From Lautropia sp. (GTDB lineage Bacteria > Pseudomonadota > Gammaproteobacteria > Burkholderiales > Burkholderiaceae_E): a DNA stretch of 64,000 bases. The DNA lies in contig JAUMUG010000001.1 of the NCBI GenBank assembly GCA_030530775.1, positions 186,001 through 250,000 on the forward strand. The letters are read 5' to 3'. The notes under the pieces are model-generated. The model was not told the DNA's origin and searched no databases. It saw nothing but the letters and a program-made list of their open reading frames with translations. The translations under genes were made by a program, and so were the position numbers. Below, one piece after another: positions 9,251-17,258 of this stretch; position 1 is the first letter of the stretch, and each line of letters begins with the position of its first letter.

Positions 9251-10063
9251 ATGCAAAACGATCATCACAGCTGGGTTCGTCAGATCGGCCGTCTGCGGGT
9301 CGAATGGGTGGCGTCGACCGATTCGACCAATCTGGAGCTGATGCGTCGGCCGACGTTGGTGCCTGCCGGTGAACCGGCTGCCGACGCCGTCTGGCTGATG
9401 GCGCATGAACAGACCGCGGGTAGGGGGCGGCGGGGCAAGGCCTGGGCCGCCATGACCGGAGGCGCGCTCACGGCTTCCTTTGCCCGGGATCTGCCGGCAG
9501 GATTTTCGGCCGGTATGGCGACGGTACCGTTGGTGACCGCTATCGTGATTGCCGAACATCTGGATGCCCAGGGGCTGGCGGTGGGCATCAAATGGCCCAA
9601 CGATCTGTGTGTGGTGCGGCCCGATGAAGGCCAGCCCTTCGCCAAGGTGGGGGGCATTTTGTGCGAGATGCGCAGCCATGGTCGGGGGGCCAGGCTGGTG
9701 ATCGGCTGCGGCCTCAATGTTCGGGCTTTCCCTCCAGAGTTGAAGAGCGATCTGCCGGCCGCGGCGCTCTATGGTGAACAGGCCCCAGTGGATATCCAAT
9801 CGCTGGCCATGGCGCTCGGTGAGGCGGTTTTTCAGGGAAGCGAGCAGTTGCTGAACGAGGGCTTTCAGCCTTTCATGCGGCGTTGGCATCGTTTCGATCT
9901 GCTGGCTGGGTGGCCGGTCAGGATTCATCGCCAGGACGGGTATCGCGATGGTGTTGCCCTGGGCATCGATGAAAGCGGGAGGTTGCGGACCCGTTTCGAC
10001 GATACACCTTGCGAGATCGTTTCTTTGATGGCCGAGCAGATCAGCGTCCGCCCGCGGCGCTGA
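9251..10063 (+). CDS. birA: biotin--[acetyl-CoA-carboxylase] ligase (BirA, no DNA-binding domain)
   Basis: Attaches biotin to the biotin carboxyl carrier protein in the cytoplasm. Visible: STDSTN near the start, the biotinyl-AMP loop GRGRRGK, GIKWPNDL, the KVGGILCE strand, and the GCGLNV block. There is no helix-turn-helix ahead of the catalytic domain, so this is a group I ligase and cannot act as the biotin repressor. ATG 9251 gives 270 residues; an in-frame ATG at 9221 would add ten. In many betaproteobacteria birA is followed by coaX (pantothenate kinase) and a SPOR-domain gene; here coaX is absent and debris follows. Confidence 0.93.
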   Translation: MQNDHHSWVRQIGRLRVEWVASTDSTNLELMRRPTLVPAGEPAADAVWLMAHEQTAGRGRRGKAWAAMTGGALTASFARDLPAGFSAGMATVPLVTAIVIAEHLDAQGLAVGIKWPNDLCVVRPDEGQPFAKVGGILCEMRSHGRGARLVIGCGLNVRAFPPELKSDLPAAALYGEQAPVDIQSLAMALGEAVFQGSEQLLNEGFQPFMRRWHRFDLLAGWPVRIHRQDGYRDGVALGIDESGRLRTRFDDTPCEIVSLMAEQISVRPRR

Positions 10064-10099
10064 GGCGGCTAAATCGATACCAGGGCGGGCTCATCAGCC

Positions 10100-10429
10100 C
10101 ACATCGAAGCAGCCACCGAAAACGAGGCACTCGAGATCGAGCTGTTACAGGCAACCTAAGCGGTGGTGCATGCGGATGCGCTGATCGCCACCAATACTTC
10201 GTCGATCTCGATTTTCCGCCTGGCAGTCGTGCTGAAGAATCCAGCGCGCTTCGTCGGCATGCACTTCTTCGACCCGGTGCCGCTGACGGCATTGGTCGAA
10301 GTCATCCGGGGGGGGCAGACCGCCGATGAAACGGCGACTGCCGTCATTGCATTGGCCACCTGCATGGGCAAGACGCCGGTCGATGTCAGGAATGCGCCGG
10401 GCTTCGTCGTCAATCGGCTGCTGTGTCCG
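10100..10429 (+). pseudogene. remnant of a 3-hydroxyacyl-CoA dehydrogenase
   Basis: About 110 codons in one frame resemble the second half of the NAD-binding domain of 3-hydroxyacyl/3-hydroxybutyryl-CoA dehydrogenases: IEAATENEALEIELL, a TAA stop at 10157-10159, then IATNTSSISI, MHFFDPVPLTALVEVIRG, GKTPVDVRNAPGFVVNRLL. The N-terminal GxGxxG nucleotide-binding loop and the whole C-terminal domain are missing. The internal stop and double truncation mark it as dead. It sits between birA and the convergent ZIP gene. Confidence 0.85.
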
Positions 10430-10484
10430 AAATCCGGGGAGGAGAGGGGTCGGCTGCCATCAGTGGGCCTCGCACTGGCATGCT

Positions 10485-11417
10485 TCAGTCCGCCCAGTGC
10501 ATCACCAGACCCACGAGCACCGTGGTCGATACAAAAATCTGTGCGGTCTGCCGCCGAGAATGGATGAGCCGGTTGGCTTCGGGCAGCAGTTCATGCATCA
10601 CGATATAGATCATCGCCGCCCCGGCGAAACCCAGTGCCGCTGGCAGGGCTGCCTCCGAAGAAATGGCCAGGACCCCGCCGATGACGGCGCCCAACGGCTC
10701 GACCAGGCCGGTCAGCAACGCGCCGAGAGCGGCAATCGCACGGGGCAGTTTCAATGACCAGAGTGCGCTGGCGACGATCAGACCTTCCGGGATGTTCTGC
10801 AGCGCGATCGACACTGCCGTGCGCCAGCCCATGGTGTCGCTGCCGCTGAACCCGGCACCCACCGCAAAGCCTTCGGGCAGGTTGTGCACGGCGATGGCCA
10901 CCACCATCAGCCACAGCGCGTTGACCGGCAAGCTGCCCTCGTCCGACTGGGGGGCGGCATGCAGGTGCGGCAGCAGACGGTTCAACAGACTCATCGTCGA
11001 AGCGCCCAGCGCCATGGCCAGCAGTACGTCCCAGGCCCAGGCTCTGACGCTCATCGCAAAGGCGGGCGTCAACAGTGGCACCAACGCCGCGGCCAGCATC
11101 ATGCCGCCGCCAAAGGCCATGAATCTACCGATCTGTGGCAGTTGCAGCCGCCGGACGAAGGGCAGCACGAAAGCGCCCAGGCCGGTGGCGGCGCCTGCGA
11201 TCGACGAGGCCAGAAAACCCTGGGCGATCCGGGGATCACTGGTGATGGTCTGCACCATGAAGTACAGCAGTGCCGCACAACCCCCGACGTTGATCAGCAG
11301 GCCGAGCGGGCGACGCTTGGAACGACGATGGATGGGGGCCGTGACGGCGCAGGGGGTATTCATACGGGCCGGGGCGGGGGATGCTTCGGGTGTATCTGCG
11401 GTGTCTGCGGAGGGCAT
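10485..11417 (-). CDS. ZIP-family divalent metal transporter
   Basis: Inner-membrane metal permease, likely importing zinc or other divalent metals. 310 residues with about eight hydrophobic helices. The signature metal-binding helices are clear: HNLPEGFAVGAG in the fourth and QNIPEGLIVASAL in the fifth, plus a HELLPEANR motif near the end. The variable loop before the signature contains HLHAAP, with two histidines. The N-terminal ~35 residues are soluble; ATG at 11363 is an alternative start. It resembles ZupT/GufA-type ZIPs more than eukaryotic ones. Monocistronic as far as can be seen, convergent with the dehydrogenase remnant. Confidence 0.88.
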   Translation of the reverse strand: MPSADTADTPEASPAPARMNTPCAVTAPIHRRSKRRPLGLLINVGGCAALLYFMVQTITSDPRIAQGFLASSIAGAATGLGAFVLPFVRRLQLPQIGRFMAFGGGMMLAAALVPLLTPAFAMSVRAWAWDVLLAMALGASTMSLLNRLLPHLHAAPQSDEGSLPVNALWLMVVAIAVHNLPEGFAVGAGFSGSDTMGWRTAVSIALQNIPEGLIVASALWSLKLPRAIAALGALLTGLVEPLGAVIGGVLAISSEAALPAALGFAGAAMIYIVMHELLPEANRLIHSRRQTAQIFVSTTVLVGLVMHWAD

Positions 11418-11634
11418 TTCGCATCCGAGCGTAGTTCATGCGGCTCGAGGCCGTCCAATCAATAAAAACGATGGTGTCGATTGATGGCACGCGTTTGCCG
11501 GCCCCGGAAACCCGGATCGAAGTGTCGAGCCGGTCAACCGTCCGGCGGCCCCGGAGACGCCCGGCTTGAAGGGGGGCGGGCGATCCGCTATGCTTGATCG
11601 TCCATCTTTTGCAATCGTCCCGCGTTTCCACGCC

Positions 11635-12045
11635 ATGTCCCTGTTAGAAGAAACGCCTGCCTCTTTTGCATCGCGCCCCAGTCTGAGCAATTATTTGTTG
11701 CCGGGTCTGGTGTTGCTGAACATTTGGTTGATGCTGGCGCTGACCGGGGTATTGCCGCCTTTCTTCGGGGGGGCGCCTGATCCGGCGCGTCTGGAACGGC
11801 AGATCGACGGCGACCGGGTACGCATTCTACCGGCCCCGATCGGTGACGGGAACCAGACTGGGGCGCCCGGAGCAGCGGGGCAGACCGCCGGGCCCGGCGT
11901 ACCGGATCCATCCAAAGAAGGGAAAGCGCCTGCCGCGACCCCGGGTAACGAGCCTGCTGCGGCCACGGCCAGTGAGTCCACCGCCGTCGAGACCGGACCG
12001 GAGTCCAGGCGGCGCTCCGGGGCTGGCCGTCAGAACGGCCGCTGA
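11635..12045 (+). CDS. single-pass membrane protein, truncated SPOR-type
   Basis: 136 residues: a short cytoplasmic start, one membrane helix (LLPGLVLLNIWLMLALTGVL), then the motif PARLERQIDGDRVRIL and a Gly/Ala/Pro/Thr-rich linker ending in a stop. This layout matches the N-terminal part of small SPOR-domain envelope proteins that often sit near birA/coaX in betaproteobacteria. The peptidoglycan-binding SPOR domain that should follow the linker is missing; instead the downstream 170 bp carries a dctP fragment. It is probably a broken gene that still encodes a membrane peptide. The family assignment is inferred from the short conserved motif and context. Confidence 0.6.
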   Translation: MSLLEETPASFASRPSLSNYLLPGLVLLNIWLMLALTGVLPPFFGGAPDPARLERQIDGDRVRILPAPIGDGNQTGAPGAAGQTAGPGVPDPSKEGKAPAATPGNEPAAATASESTAVETGPESRRRSGAGRQNGR

Positions 12046-12103
12046 TCCGGAGGCCGCCCGTCTGGCTTGCACGCTGTTTGTGGCGGCTGCCCCGATGCTT
12101 GGA

Positions 12104-12211
12104 CCAAAGCCTGCCCAAGGACCTGCAGGAAATCGTCCGCAGCGCCTGCCAGGCCGAGTACGACCAGATGTTCTCGACCTACTCCGCCAATGACCCGCGT
12201 GCGCTGCAGAC
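12104..12211 (+). pseudogene. 108-bp dctP fragment (copy of 63566-63673)
   Basis: These 108 bases match the minus strand of the TRAP solute-binding gene dctP at 63566-63673 with about four mismatches. In frame they encode a stretch starting LPKDLQEIVRSACQ and ending NDPRALQT that is residue-for-residue the same as in DctP. Homology stops abruptly on both sides (CAGACGG here, CAGACCC in dctP). It is not a gene; it is a displaced piece of dctP or of a lost paralog. Confidence 0.93.
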
Positions 12212-12249
12212 GGATGTGAGCCGTGCCGGTCGGTCATGCCGACTTTTCG

Positions 12250-12933
12250 CTACCGGCTCAGCTTGATGCGATCCCGCCATTGACCGATGGAGACTGGATC
12301 GATCACCTCGAAGCCCTGACGTCCGGGTTGTGCCAGATCGCGCATGGCCGTGGCCACCAACGAGGCGGGCGTGGGTCTGAATTGGGCCAGAGGACCGATC
12401 AGCAGCGGTTTCAGTAGCCGAGCGATACGCAGCGCAAACTGCTCTCCCGGTCGTTCTTCCTGGCGGTCACCATCCAGCACCGATGGGCGCAGCGCCACCG
12501 CATGCGGCAATGTCAGTGCCCGGATGTCTTCTTCGGCTTCGCCCTTGACCCGCAAATAGAACGAAGGTGCGTTGGGGCGGGCCCCGGCGCTGCTCACGAA
12601 GATGAAATGATCACTGCCGGCGCGCTTGGCCAGGCGTGCCACCGACAACACCAACCCATGGTCCACCGCGCGGAAGGCTTCCTCACTGCCGGCCTTGGCG
12701 ATGGTCGTACCGAGCGCACAGAACACCGTGTCGATGGCAAAGTCAGGTACCCATTCGTCCAGACGCGCGAAGTCGATCACTTCGACCTGCAGGCGCCTAT
12801 GTCGCATGCCCAGCGGTTTGCGGCTGAACACCATCACGGTGTCGAAGTGCTCGTCCCGGATCAGTTGCCGGCACAGCTCGGTACCGACCAGACCGGTGGC
12901 GCCTACGACGAGCGCCACCCGTTTGGACGGCAT
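12250..12933 (-). CDS. NAD(P)-binding Rossmann-fold protein (atypical SDR)
   Basis: 227 residues from the ATG at 12933, which puts the dinucleotide loop GATGLVG at about residue 10. Other marks are VMVFSRKPLG (second strand), FCALGTTIAKAGS, and FVSSAGARP followed by YLRVKGEAEE, giving the Ser/Tyr-x3-Lys set of extended/atypical short-chain dehydrogenases of the HTATIP2/NAD(P)H-binding group. The substrate is unknown. The frame stays open to 13071, but the extra residues are low-complexity. It is convergent with the debris at 11.6-12.2 kb. Confidence 0.8.
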   Translation of the reverse strand: MPSKRVALVVGATGLVGTELCRQLIRDEHFDTVMVFSRKPLGMRHRRLQVEVIDFARLDEWVPDFAIDTVFCALGTTIAKAGSEEAFRAVDHGLVLSVARLAKRAGSDHFIFVSSAGARPNAPSFYLRVKGEAEEDIRALTLPHAVALRPSVLDGDRQEERPGEQFALRIARLLKPLLIGPLAQFRPTPASLVATAMRDLAQPGRQGFEVIDPVSIGQWRDRIKLSR

Positions 12934-13409
12934 GTGTCCGGTTGGGTGCGGACCGGCGTCTGCGGTCGACGCTTCATGGGCAACGATCGGGGCGCCTGCG
13001 GATTCGGGCATGACAAAATTCGGACGAAAGCTGGAGGAGGGAGAGAAGCTGGCTGTGCCCACCGCCGTCATGTGGTGCGTGGGTGGACTCGAACCGTGAG
13101 GCGGTGCGGATGCTGGCGACAGCGGAGCTCCCTTCCTATGTTAACAGCAGGGCCTCTGCCGACCTGCAACGGCAACACGGCGGGGTGCAGTCTCCGGTTT
13201 GTTTTCTCATACGTTCTTCGGCCGAGGTGCACAGACTCGGTCCGCGCCGGGGTGAGGTGCCGACGCCGACGTACGGGGCGGGTGCGGACTCGGGCCGAAG
13301 AGCCGACTCTGGTTTGCAACCTCTGCGCTTGATACCGACGAAACATGGCCGTCGGCTCATGGGTCCGGCTAGTGCACTGGCCGAAGGATCGCCGTCCGGC
13401 TTCGTGGCC
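12934..13409. other. gene-free stretch upstream of the Rossmann-fold gene
   Basis: About 475 bases without a supportable gene unless the longer start (13071) of the Rossmann-fold gene is real. It holds a T-loop-like word on the minus strand (GGTTCGAGTCC, 13085-13095), but no full tRNA folds around it. The remainder is GC-rich with no clear promoter or terminator. Confidence 0.4.
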
Positions 13410-14201
13410 TCAACGGGGGGATGGGGAAGGGCCGCCTCTGCGCGAACGCGATCGGGACGGCGTCGGCGGCCCGGCGGTGGGAGGCGGAGAGGACCCGGAT
13501 GTGGAGGCTGGTGCCGGATGCGGTTCGGGCTGTGCGGCCGGGGGCGCTTGCGTACCGGATTCGTCGGTGCCCGCGGTATGAGCCGGCGCCACGCCGCTCG
13601 CCGGAGTCGGCCAGGGAGCATTGGCGATGTCGGCCAACTGGCTCAGCTGTTGCTGCATCATTTGCCACCATGCCTGGGAAATCTGTGCACCGGCATCCAT
13701 GGCCGCGGCATCGGGTGCATCGGTGCGGTTGCTTGCGGAGCCTGGTGCATCGCCGTCGCCAGGCATGGCCTTGGTGTCGGCCGCACCGGCAGGGTTGGAT
13801 TCGGCGCCGGGTACATCCGGCGCAGCGGGGGCAGCCGCCCGGGGGGCTGCCTGCGTCGCACCGGCTGTGGGCGCTGCGGCAGTGCCGGGTTGTCGGGGAG
13901 GCGGGGGCGACGGGTTCAGCGAGGCGGACAGGTCGTTGAATGCCTGCAGCGTGCCGCGTTGCATCTCCATCGTCTGCAGGGTGTTGCGCAGCATGTCGAG
14001 GTTCAGTGCCAGCCATCGTTCGACCGTGCGCAGCTCCTGGATGCGCTCGTCCAGCTCGCGCACGTCCAGCGTGGGCCTGAAGGGCGAGTTGGCATGCAGT
14101 GTGCGCCAGGTCTGGTTGATCGCTTCCAGTGACTCGAACATTGGTCCGAAACCTGGAAAGGACATGTTGTCGGGCTGGGATGGATCGGGTGCGTCGGACA
14201 T
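13410..14201 (-). CDS. phaM: PhaM-like polyhydroxybutyrate granule regulator
   Basis: 263 residues. The core at about 45-100 (LDVRELDERIQELRTVERWL, then ALNLDMLRNTLQTMEMQRGTL) matches PhaM, the granule protein that activates PHB synthase and ties granules to the nucleoid. As in PhaM, a basic C-terminus (SRSRSRRGG) follows and could bind DNA. Between them lies a long Ala/Pro/Gly-rich linker with one hydrophobic-aromatic helix (QAWWQMMQQQLSQLADIANA). The ATG at 14201 has GAGGA about 9 nt upstream. A phasin gene lies 3 kb away, consistent with PHB storage, although no PHB synthase is in the window. Confidence 0.8.
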   Translation of the reverse strand: MSDAPDPSQPDNMSFPGFGPMFESLEAINQTWRTLHANSPFRPTLDVRELDERIQELRTVERWLALNLDMLRNTLQTMEMQRGTLQAFNDLSASLNPSPPPPRQPGTAAAPTAGATQAAPRAAAPAAPDVPGAESNPAGAADTKAMPGDGDAPGSASNRTDAPDAAAMDAGAQISQAWWQMMQQQLSQLADIANAPWPTPASGVAPAHTAGTDESGTQAPPAAQPEPHPAPASTSGSSPPPTAGPPTPSRSRSRRGGPSPSPR

Positions 14202-14266
14202 GCTTCGATCCTCGGCGTGTCGGCCGCGCATTGCAGCGCCGGGCCGGGAGAATGGATACGGACGGT

Positions 14267-15430
14267 TCAGGATACGATCTGTTGGTCGATGGTGCCAAAC
14301 AGTGAGTGGCCACGCTGGTCGGCCATGTCGATGCGGAGCCGGTCGCCGGCTTGCAGAAAGGCGGGACCAGGGCCGGACTGATGCTCCAGCAGATGTCTGG
14401 CCCGGGCGTCGATGATGCTGGCGAAGCCGCTGTCCAGGCTGGCGTTGGCGATCGGGCCACTGCAGACGACGCAGCCGGCATGAATCGGCCCGAGCCGACT
14501 GAGAGTGGCCAGCAGCTGCCGAAAATCCCACTTCATGCCCTCGGCTGCCTGCAGGCGGCCTGTGGATCGACCGTTGAGCCGGCAGTGCACCGGCCGATGA
14601 ATCCGGCCTTCGCGCCAGTCTTCCCCCAACTCGTCGGGGGTCGATACCACCGGTGCCCAGGCCAGACCACGGTCGGCCCGCCAGGGGGCCGACCCGGGGG
14701 GGAATGTACGCCAGCCGTTGGCCATGCCAAGCAGCAGAATGTGTTGCCCGGCCTCTTCGGCATCGATGTCCATCGGGGTGTCATCGCAGATCACCAGCAG
14801 CTGGGCACCGAAGTCCAGCCCGCTTGTGCCCTGATCCGGCGCGACCGTTGCCGCGGTAGGCGAACGGTTGCTTGCTCGATCGACGTCGCCATCCGCGCCC
14901 AACACCGCCTGAGTCGTGCGCGAGGTGTCTTCGTCGGGGGCGTCCAGTCCCAGGTGCAGCGCCAGTCCGCTGACCGACACGGGGGCGTTGCCGGGCATGG
15001 AACGGCTGGTGGGGGCCAGCGTCAGTGGGGGGGATTCGGCCTGCGGTTCGTTGTGGCCGCCGGCCAAGGCCACACCGGCGCCGGACGGCATCCCCGATTC
15101 GGAGACCGCTTCTTGGCTTGGAGCCGCCGTCAGTCCCGCCTTGCGCAAACGGTCCATACCGGCCGGATAGGCCAACGCCTCGATCCGTTCGAATGGCCGG
15201 GGCAGGGGAGCCATGTATTCCAGCGGGTCGAAATCGAAGCTGCGTGGGGCGCGCCCCAGATTCAGCTGTTCATACAGTTCCTGCAGCTGAGGCGCCATGA
15301 AATCCCAGTCGTCGAGGGCACGTTGCAGGGTGCCGACGATCTGCTCGGCGAGCACGGCGTGTTTCAAATCCCGGGAAACGACCGTCAACTGTCCGTCGCG
15401 GGTTCCGTCCTTGCGGGTGGCGAGTTTCAT
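14267..15430 (-). CDS. FAH-family protein lacking metal ligands
   Basis: 387 residues. The first 80 (MKLATRKDGTRDGQLTVVSR, then a LQRALDDW helix) are the usual N-terminal domain of fumarylacetoacetate-hydrolase-family proteins, and late blocks such as VVSTPDELGEDWREG also fit. The centre does not: the stretch at 90-200 is a Ser/Pro/Gly-rich linker instead of the catalytic core, and the conserved metal-binding Glu-Ala-Glu reads Gly-Ala-Gln (about 208-210). It is therefore probably not a hydrolase; it may be a decaying gene or a repurposed fold. ATG at 15430 is chosen as the start of family similarity; the frame runs on to 15733. Confidence 0.75.
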   Translation of the reverse strand: MKLATRKDGTRDGQLTVVSRDLKHAVLAEQIVGTLQRALDDWDFMAPQLQELYEQLNLGRAPRSFDFDPLEYMAPLPRPFERIEALAYPAGMDRLRKAGLTAAPSQEAVSESGMPSGAGVALAGGHNEPQAESPPLTLAPTSRSMPGNAPVSVSGLALHLGLDAPDEDTSRTTQAVLGADGDVDRASNRSPTAATVAPDQGTSGLDFGAQLLVICDDTPMDIDAEEAGQHILLLGMANGWRTFPPGSAPWRADRGLAWAPVVSTPDELGEDWREGRIHRPVHCRLNGRSTGRLQAAEGMKWDFRQLLATLSRLGPIHAGCVVCSGPIANASLDSGFASIIDARARHLLEHQSGPGPAFLQAGDRLRIDMADQRGHSLFGTIDQQIVS

Positions 15431-15744
15431 GAAAGATCCAAAGTCTCGATTGGGGCGACAGCGGGCACCCGGCATCTTAACCCGCATTTCTGCCGGTCTT
15501 GCAGGCATCATGGCCGATCTGCCTGCCGTGGAAAGCGTATGCCGCTCTTTTCCATGCCGTTCGGGCCGGCCGCTGACGTTCACGCCACGCGTATTGTCGG
15601 AGATGACTACAATGGAGCCGTGAGGTAACTCGTTGCACTCCGACCAATGGTTTCTGTCTTGGGCGCATCTCGTCTCCTTCGGGGCGTCGATCGAATAGAA
15701 CGGAACCTCTCGACACGCGCCGGAAGGCGCCATCTCCCATCGTC
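15431..15744. other. divergent intergenic region
   Basis: About 310 bases between the FAH-like gene (minus) and the DUF3014 gene (plus), so it must carry both promoters. No clear -35/-10 pair or operator could be picked by eye. The open frame upstream of 15430 is treated as non-coding. Confidence 0.4.
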
Positions 15745-16770
15745 ATGGCACCACCCAAAGGTCCTCCCAAGTCGTCCAGCGGTCCAGTTTTTGGACTGAT
15801 CGTCATTTCGATTTCGCTCGCATTGTTGCTGCTGTGGGGCTGGCAATCAGGCTGGCTGATGAAAACGGGCGATATGCTGCAGGGACTGGTTTCGCAGGCG
15901 CGTTACCAGGGGGACCGCAGCATGCAGACCAGTGACGGTGAGGATGCGGCCGGTGCTCCGTCCGACAAGCAGAATCCCGCGGTCTCGGCCCCCGATACAC
16001 CCAAGGAGGAGCCGGCGCCGGTCGAGGTGCCGCCTCGGTCCGTGACGGATGCCAGCGACATCCCGCCGCAGGAGGGCACCCCGCAGGACACCCCACCAGA
16101 GTTGCTGCAGACCGAGCCTCCGCCGGCCGATGTGCCCTTCGATGAGATCGACGTACCGCTCGAAAAGGCTGCGAAGCCCAGGCTGCCCGATGAGGCCGCG
16201 GTTACCCGGGAACTCGGCAAACATTGGCCGCTGGCCGAACTCAGGCGTTTCTTCAATCTGCAGGAGCAGGCACGCCGGTTGGTGATCACGGTCGACCAGT
16301 TGCCGCGCAACCATGTCCCGTCACAGATGCGCGTCATGCGTGGCATTCCCGATCCGGTGCGGGTGAATCGCGAGGGCGAGAACATCACGCTGGATTCGGG
16401 CAACTACCGGCGTTACGATGCTTTCGTGAGTTTCGTCGAATCGCTGAAGCCGCGCACTCTGGTTTCGGTCTATCGTAAGTTCTATCCGCTGCTGCAGCAT
16501 ACTTTCGAAGAAATCGGCTATCCTGGTGACAGCTTCCATGACAGGGTGCTCATCGCCATCGATGACCTGCTGGCCGCCAGACAGCCCGGCGGGCCGATCC
16601 AGCTGGTTCAACCCAAGGTGCTTTATCGCTTCGACGACCCCGAGCTGGAGGCGCTGTCGGCCGGTCGCAAGATCATGATCCGCGTCGGCCCCGAAAACGC
16701 CCGGCGGCTCAAGAAAGTTCTGCGAAGCCTGCGTGCCGAACTGCTTCGCCGCCCACCACAAGGGCAGTGA
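15745..16770 (+). CDS. DUF3014-domain membrane protein
   Basis: 341 residues: a short cytoplasmic segment, one membrane helix at about 14-33 (VFGLIVISISLALLLLWGW), a ~100-residue Pro/Glu/Asp-rich periplasmic linker, then a DUF3014 domain of about 190 residues with the blocks LPRNHVPSQMR, ENITLDSGNYRRYDAFV, VYRKFYPLLQHTFEEIGYP and VQPKVLYRFDDPELEALSAG. The role is unknown; the family is common in Proteobacteria and predicted to face the periplasm. Complete, with an ATG start and no sign of damage. Confidence 0.85.
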   Translation: MAPPKGPPKSSSGPVFGLIVISISLALLLLWGWQSGWLMKTGDMLQGLVSQARYQGDRSMQTSDGEDAAGAPSDKQNPAVSAPDTPKEEPAPVEVPPRSVTDASDIPPQEGTPQDTPPELLQTEPPPADVPFDEIDVPLEKAAKPRLPDEAAVTRELGKHWPLAELRRFFNLQEQARRLVITVDQLPRNHVPSQMRVMRGIPDPVRVNREGENITLDSGNYRRYDAFVSFVESLKPRTLVSVYRKFYPLLQHTFEEIGYPGDSFHDRVLIAIDDLLAARQPGGPIQLVQPKVLYRFDDPELEALSAGRKIMIRVGPENARRLKKVLRSLRAELLRRPPQGQ

Positions 16771-16873
16771 GTCGCGACCAGTGCGGGTGTGGCTGAAGGC
16801 CGCGCCCGCGTTCATTCCCGCCGCTCATACTTGGCAGCTCACACCTCACGGTCCCGGCTGGCGGTTCACACCC

Positions 16874-16950
16874 CACAGCCCACGCCTCATACCCGACGCC
16901 CTTCGCGGCTCCGCTGCCCACGTCCACAGCCCGTATCCCACACACAGCCC
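16874..16950 (+). repeat. three CACAGCCC repeats
   Basis: The 8-mer CACAGCCC occurs at 16874-16881, 16925-16932 and 16943-16950 within a C/A-rich tract that also holds several CCCAC(A) words. The tract lies in the ~490-bp gene-free gap between the DUF3014 gene and the phasin gene. Its role is unknown. Confidence 0.5.
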
Positions 16951-17047
16951 ATAGCCCACACAGCGGCTGCCACGTTTCATTCCGCATGCCTCTTTTTCCG
17001 TACCGACCGCCTGTGCGGGGAGTGGCGACCTTGCGGTACCGTCTATA

Positions 17048-17112
17048 TTGCGTTGCAAAAATCAGCTTGTGTTACGCGGTAGGCTATGGAAGAATGGATT
17101 TGTGCAATGCAA
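17048..17112 (+). promoter_or_regulatory. inverted TGCAANGCAA pair upstream of the phasin gene
   Basis: TTGCGTTGCA (17048-17057) and TGCAATGCAA (17103-17112) are near-perfect inverted copies (9 of 10) about 45 bp apart, 150-210 bp ahead of the phasin start. TGC/GCA-rich sites are what the PHB-responsive repressor PhaR is known to bind upstream of phasin genes, so a PhaR operator is plausible. This is an inference; no phaR gene is in the window. Confidence 0.45.
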
Positions 17113-17258
17113 CAAATCTGTCGCAGCCATCGACGTGCTCACCATTGGCCCACACACATTTTCGATGCCGGCGCCGACCTCGTCGCATGGTGTGTGGGTC
17201 GAAGCTTCTCGTCGGCATCGATGGGCCGGCGCTCGATCACCCATTCAGGAGTTTGTAC

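Noticed and set aside
7988-9928. 646-codon open frame including the VanZ-type gene
   Set aside because: Bases 9134-9928 lie antisense to birA and encode low-quality sequence; only the part from 9133 (or 9175) resembles a protein family.
13080-13110. T-loop-like word GGTTCGAGTCC on the minus strand, suggesting a tRNA 3' end
   Set aside because: The T-stem does not pair, no anticodon or D arm is found upstream, and the acceptor ends do not match. At most a chance match or a worn attachment-site fragment.
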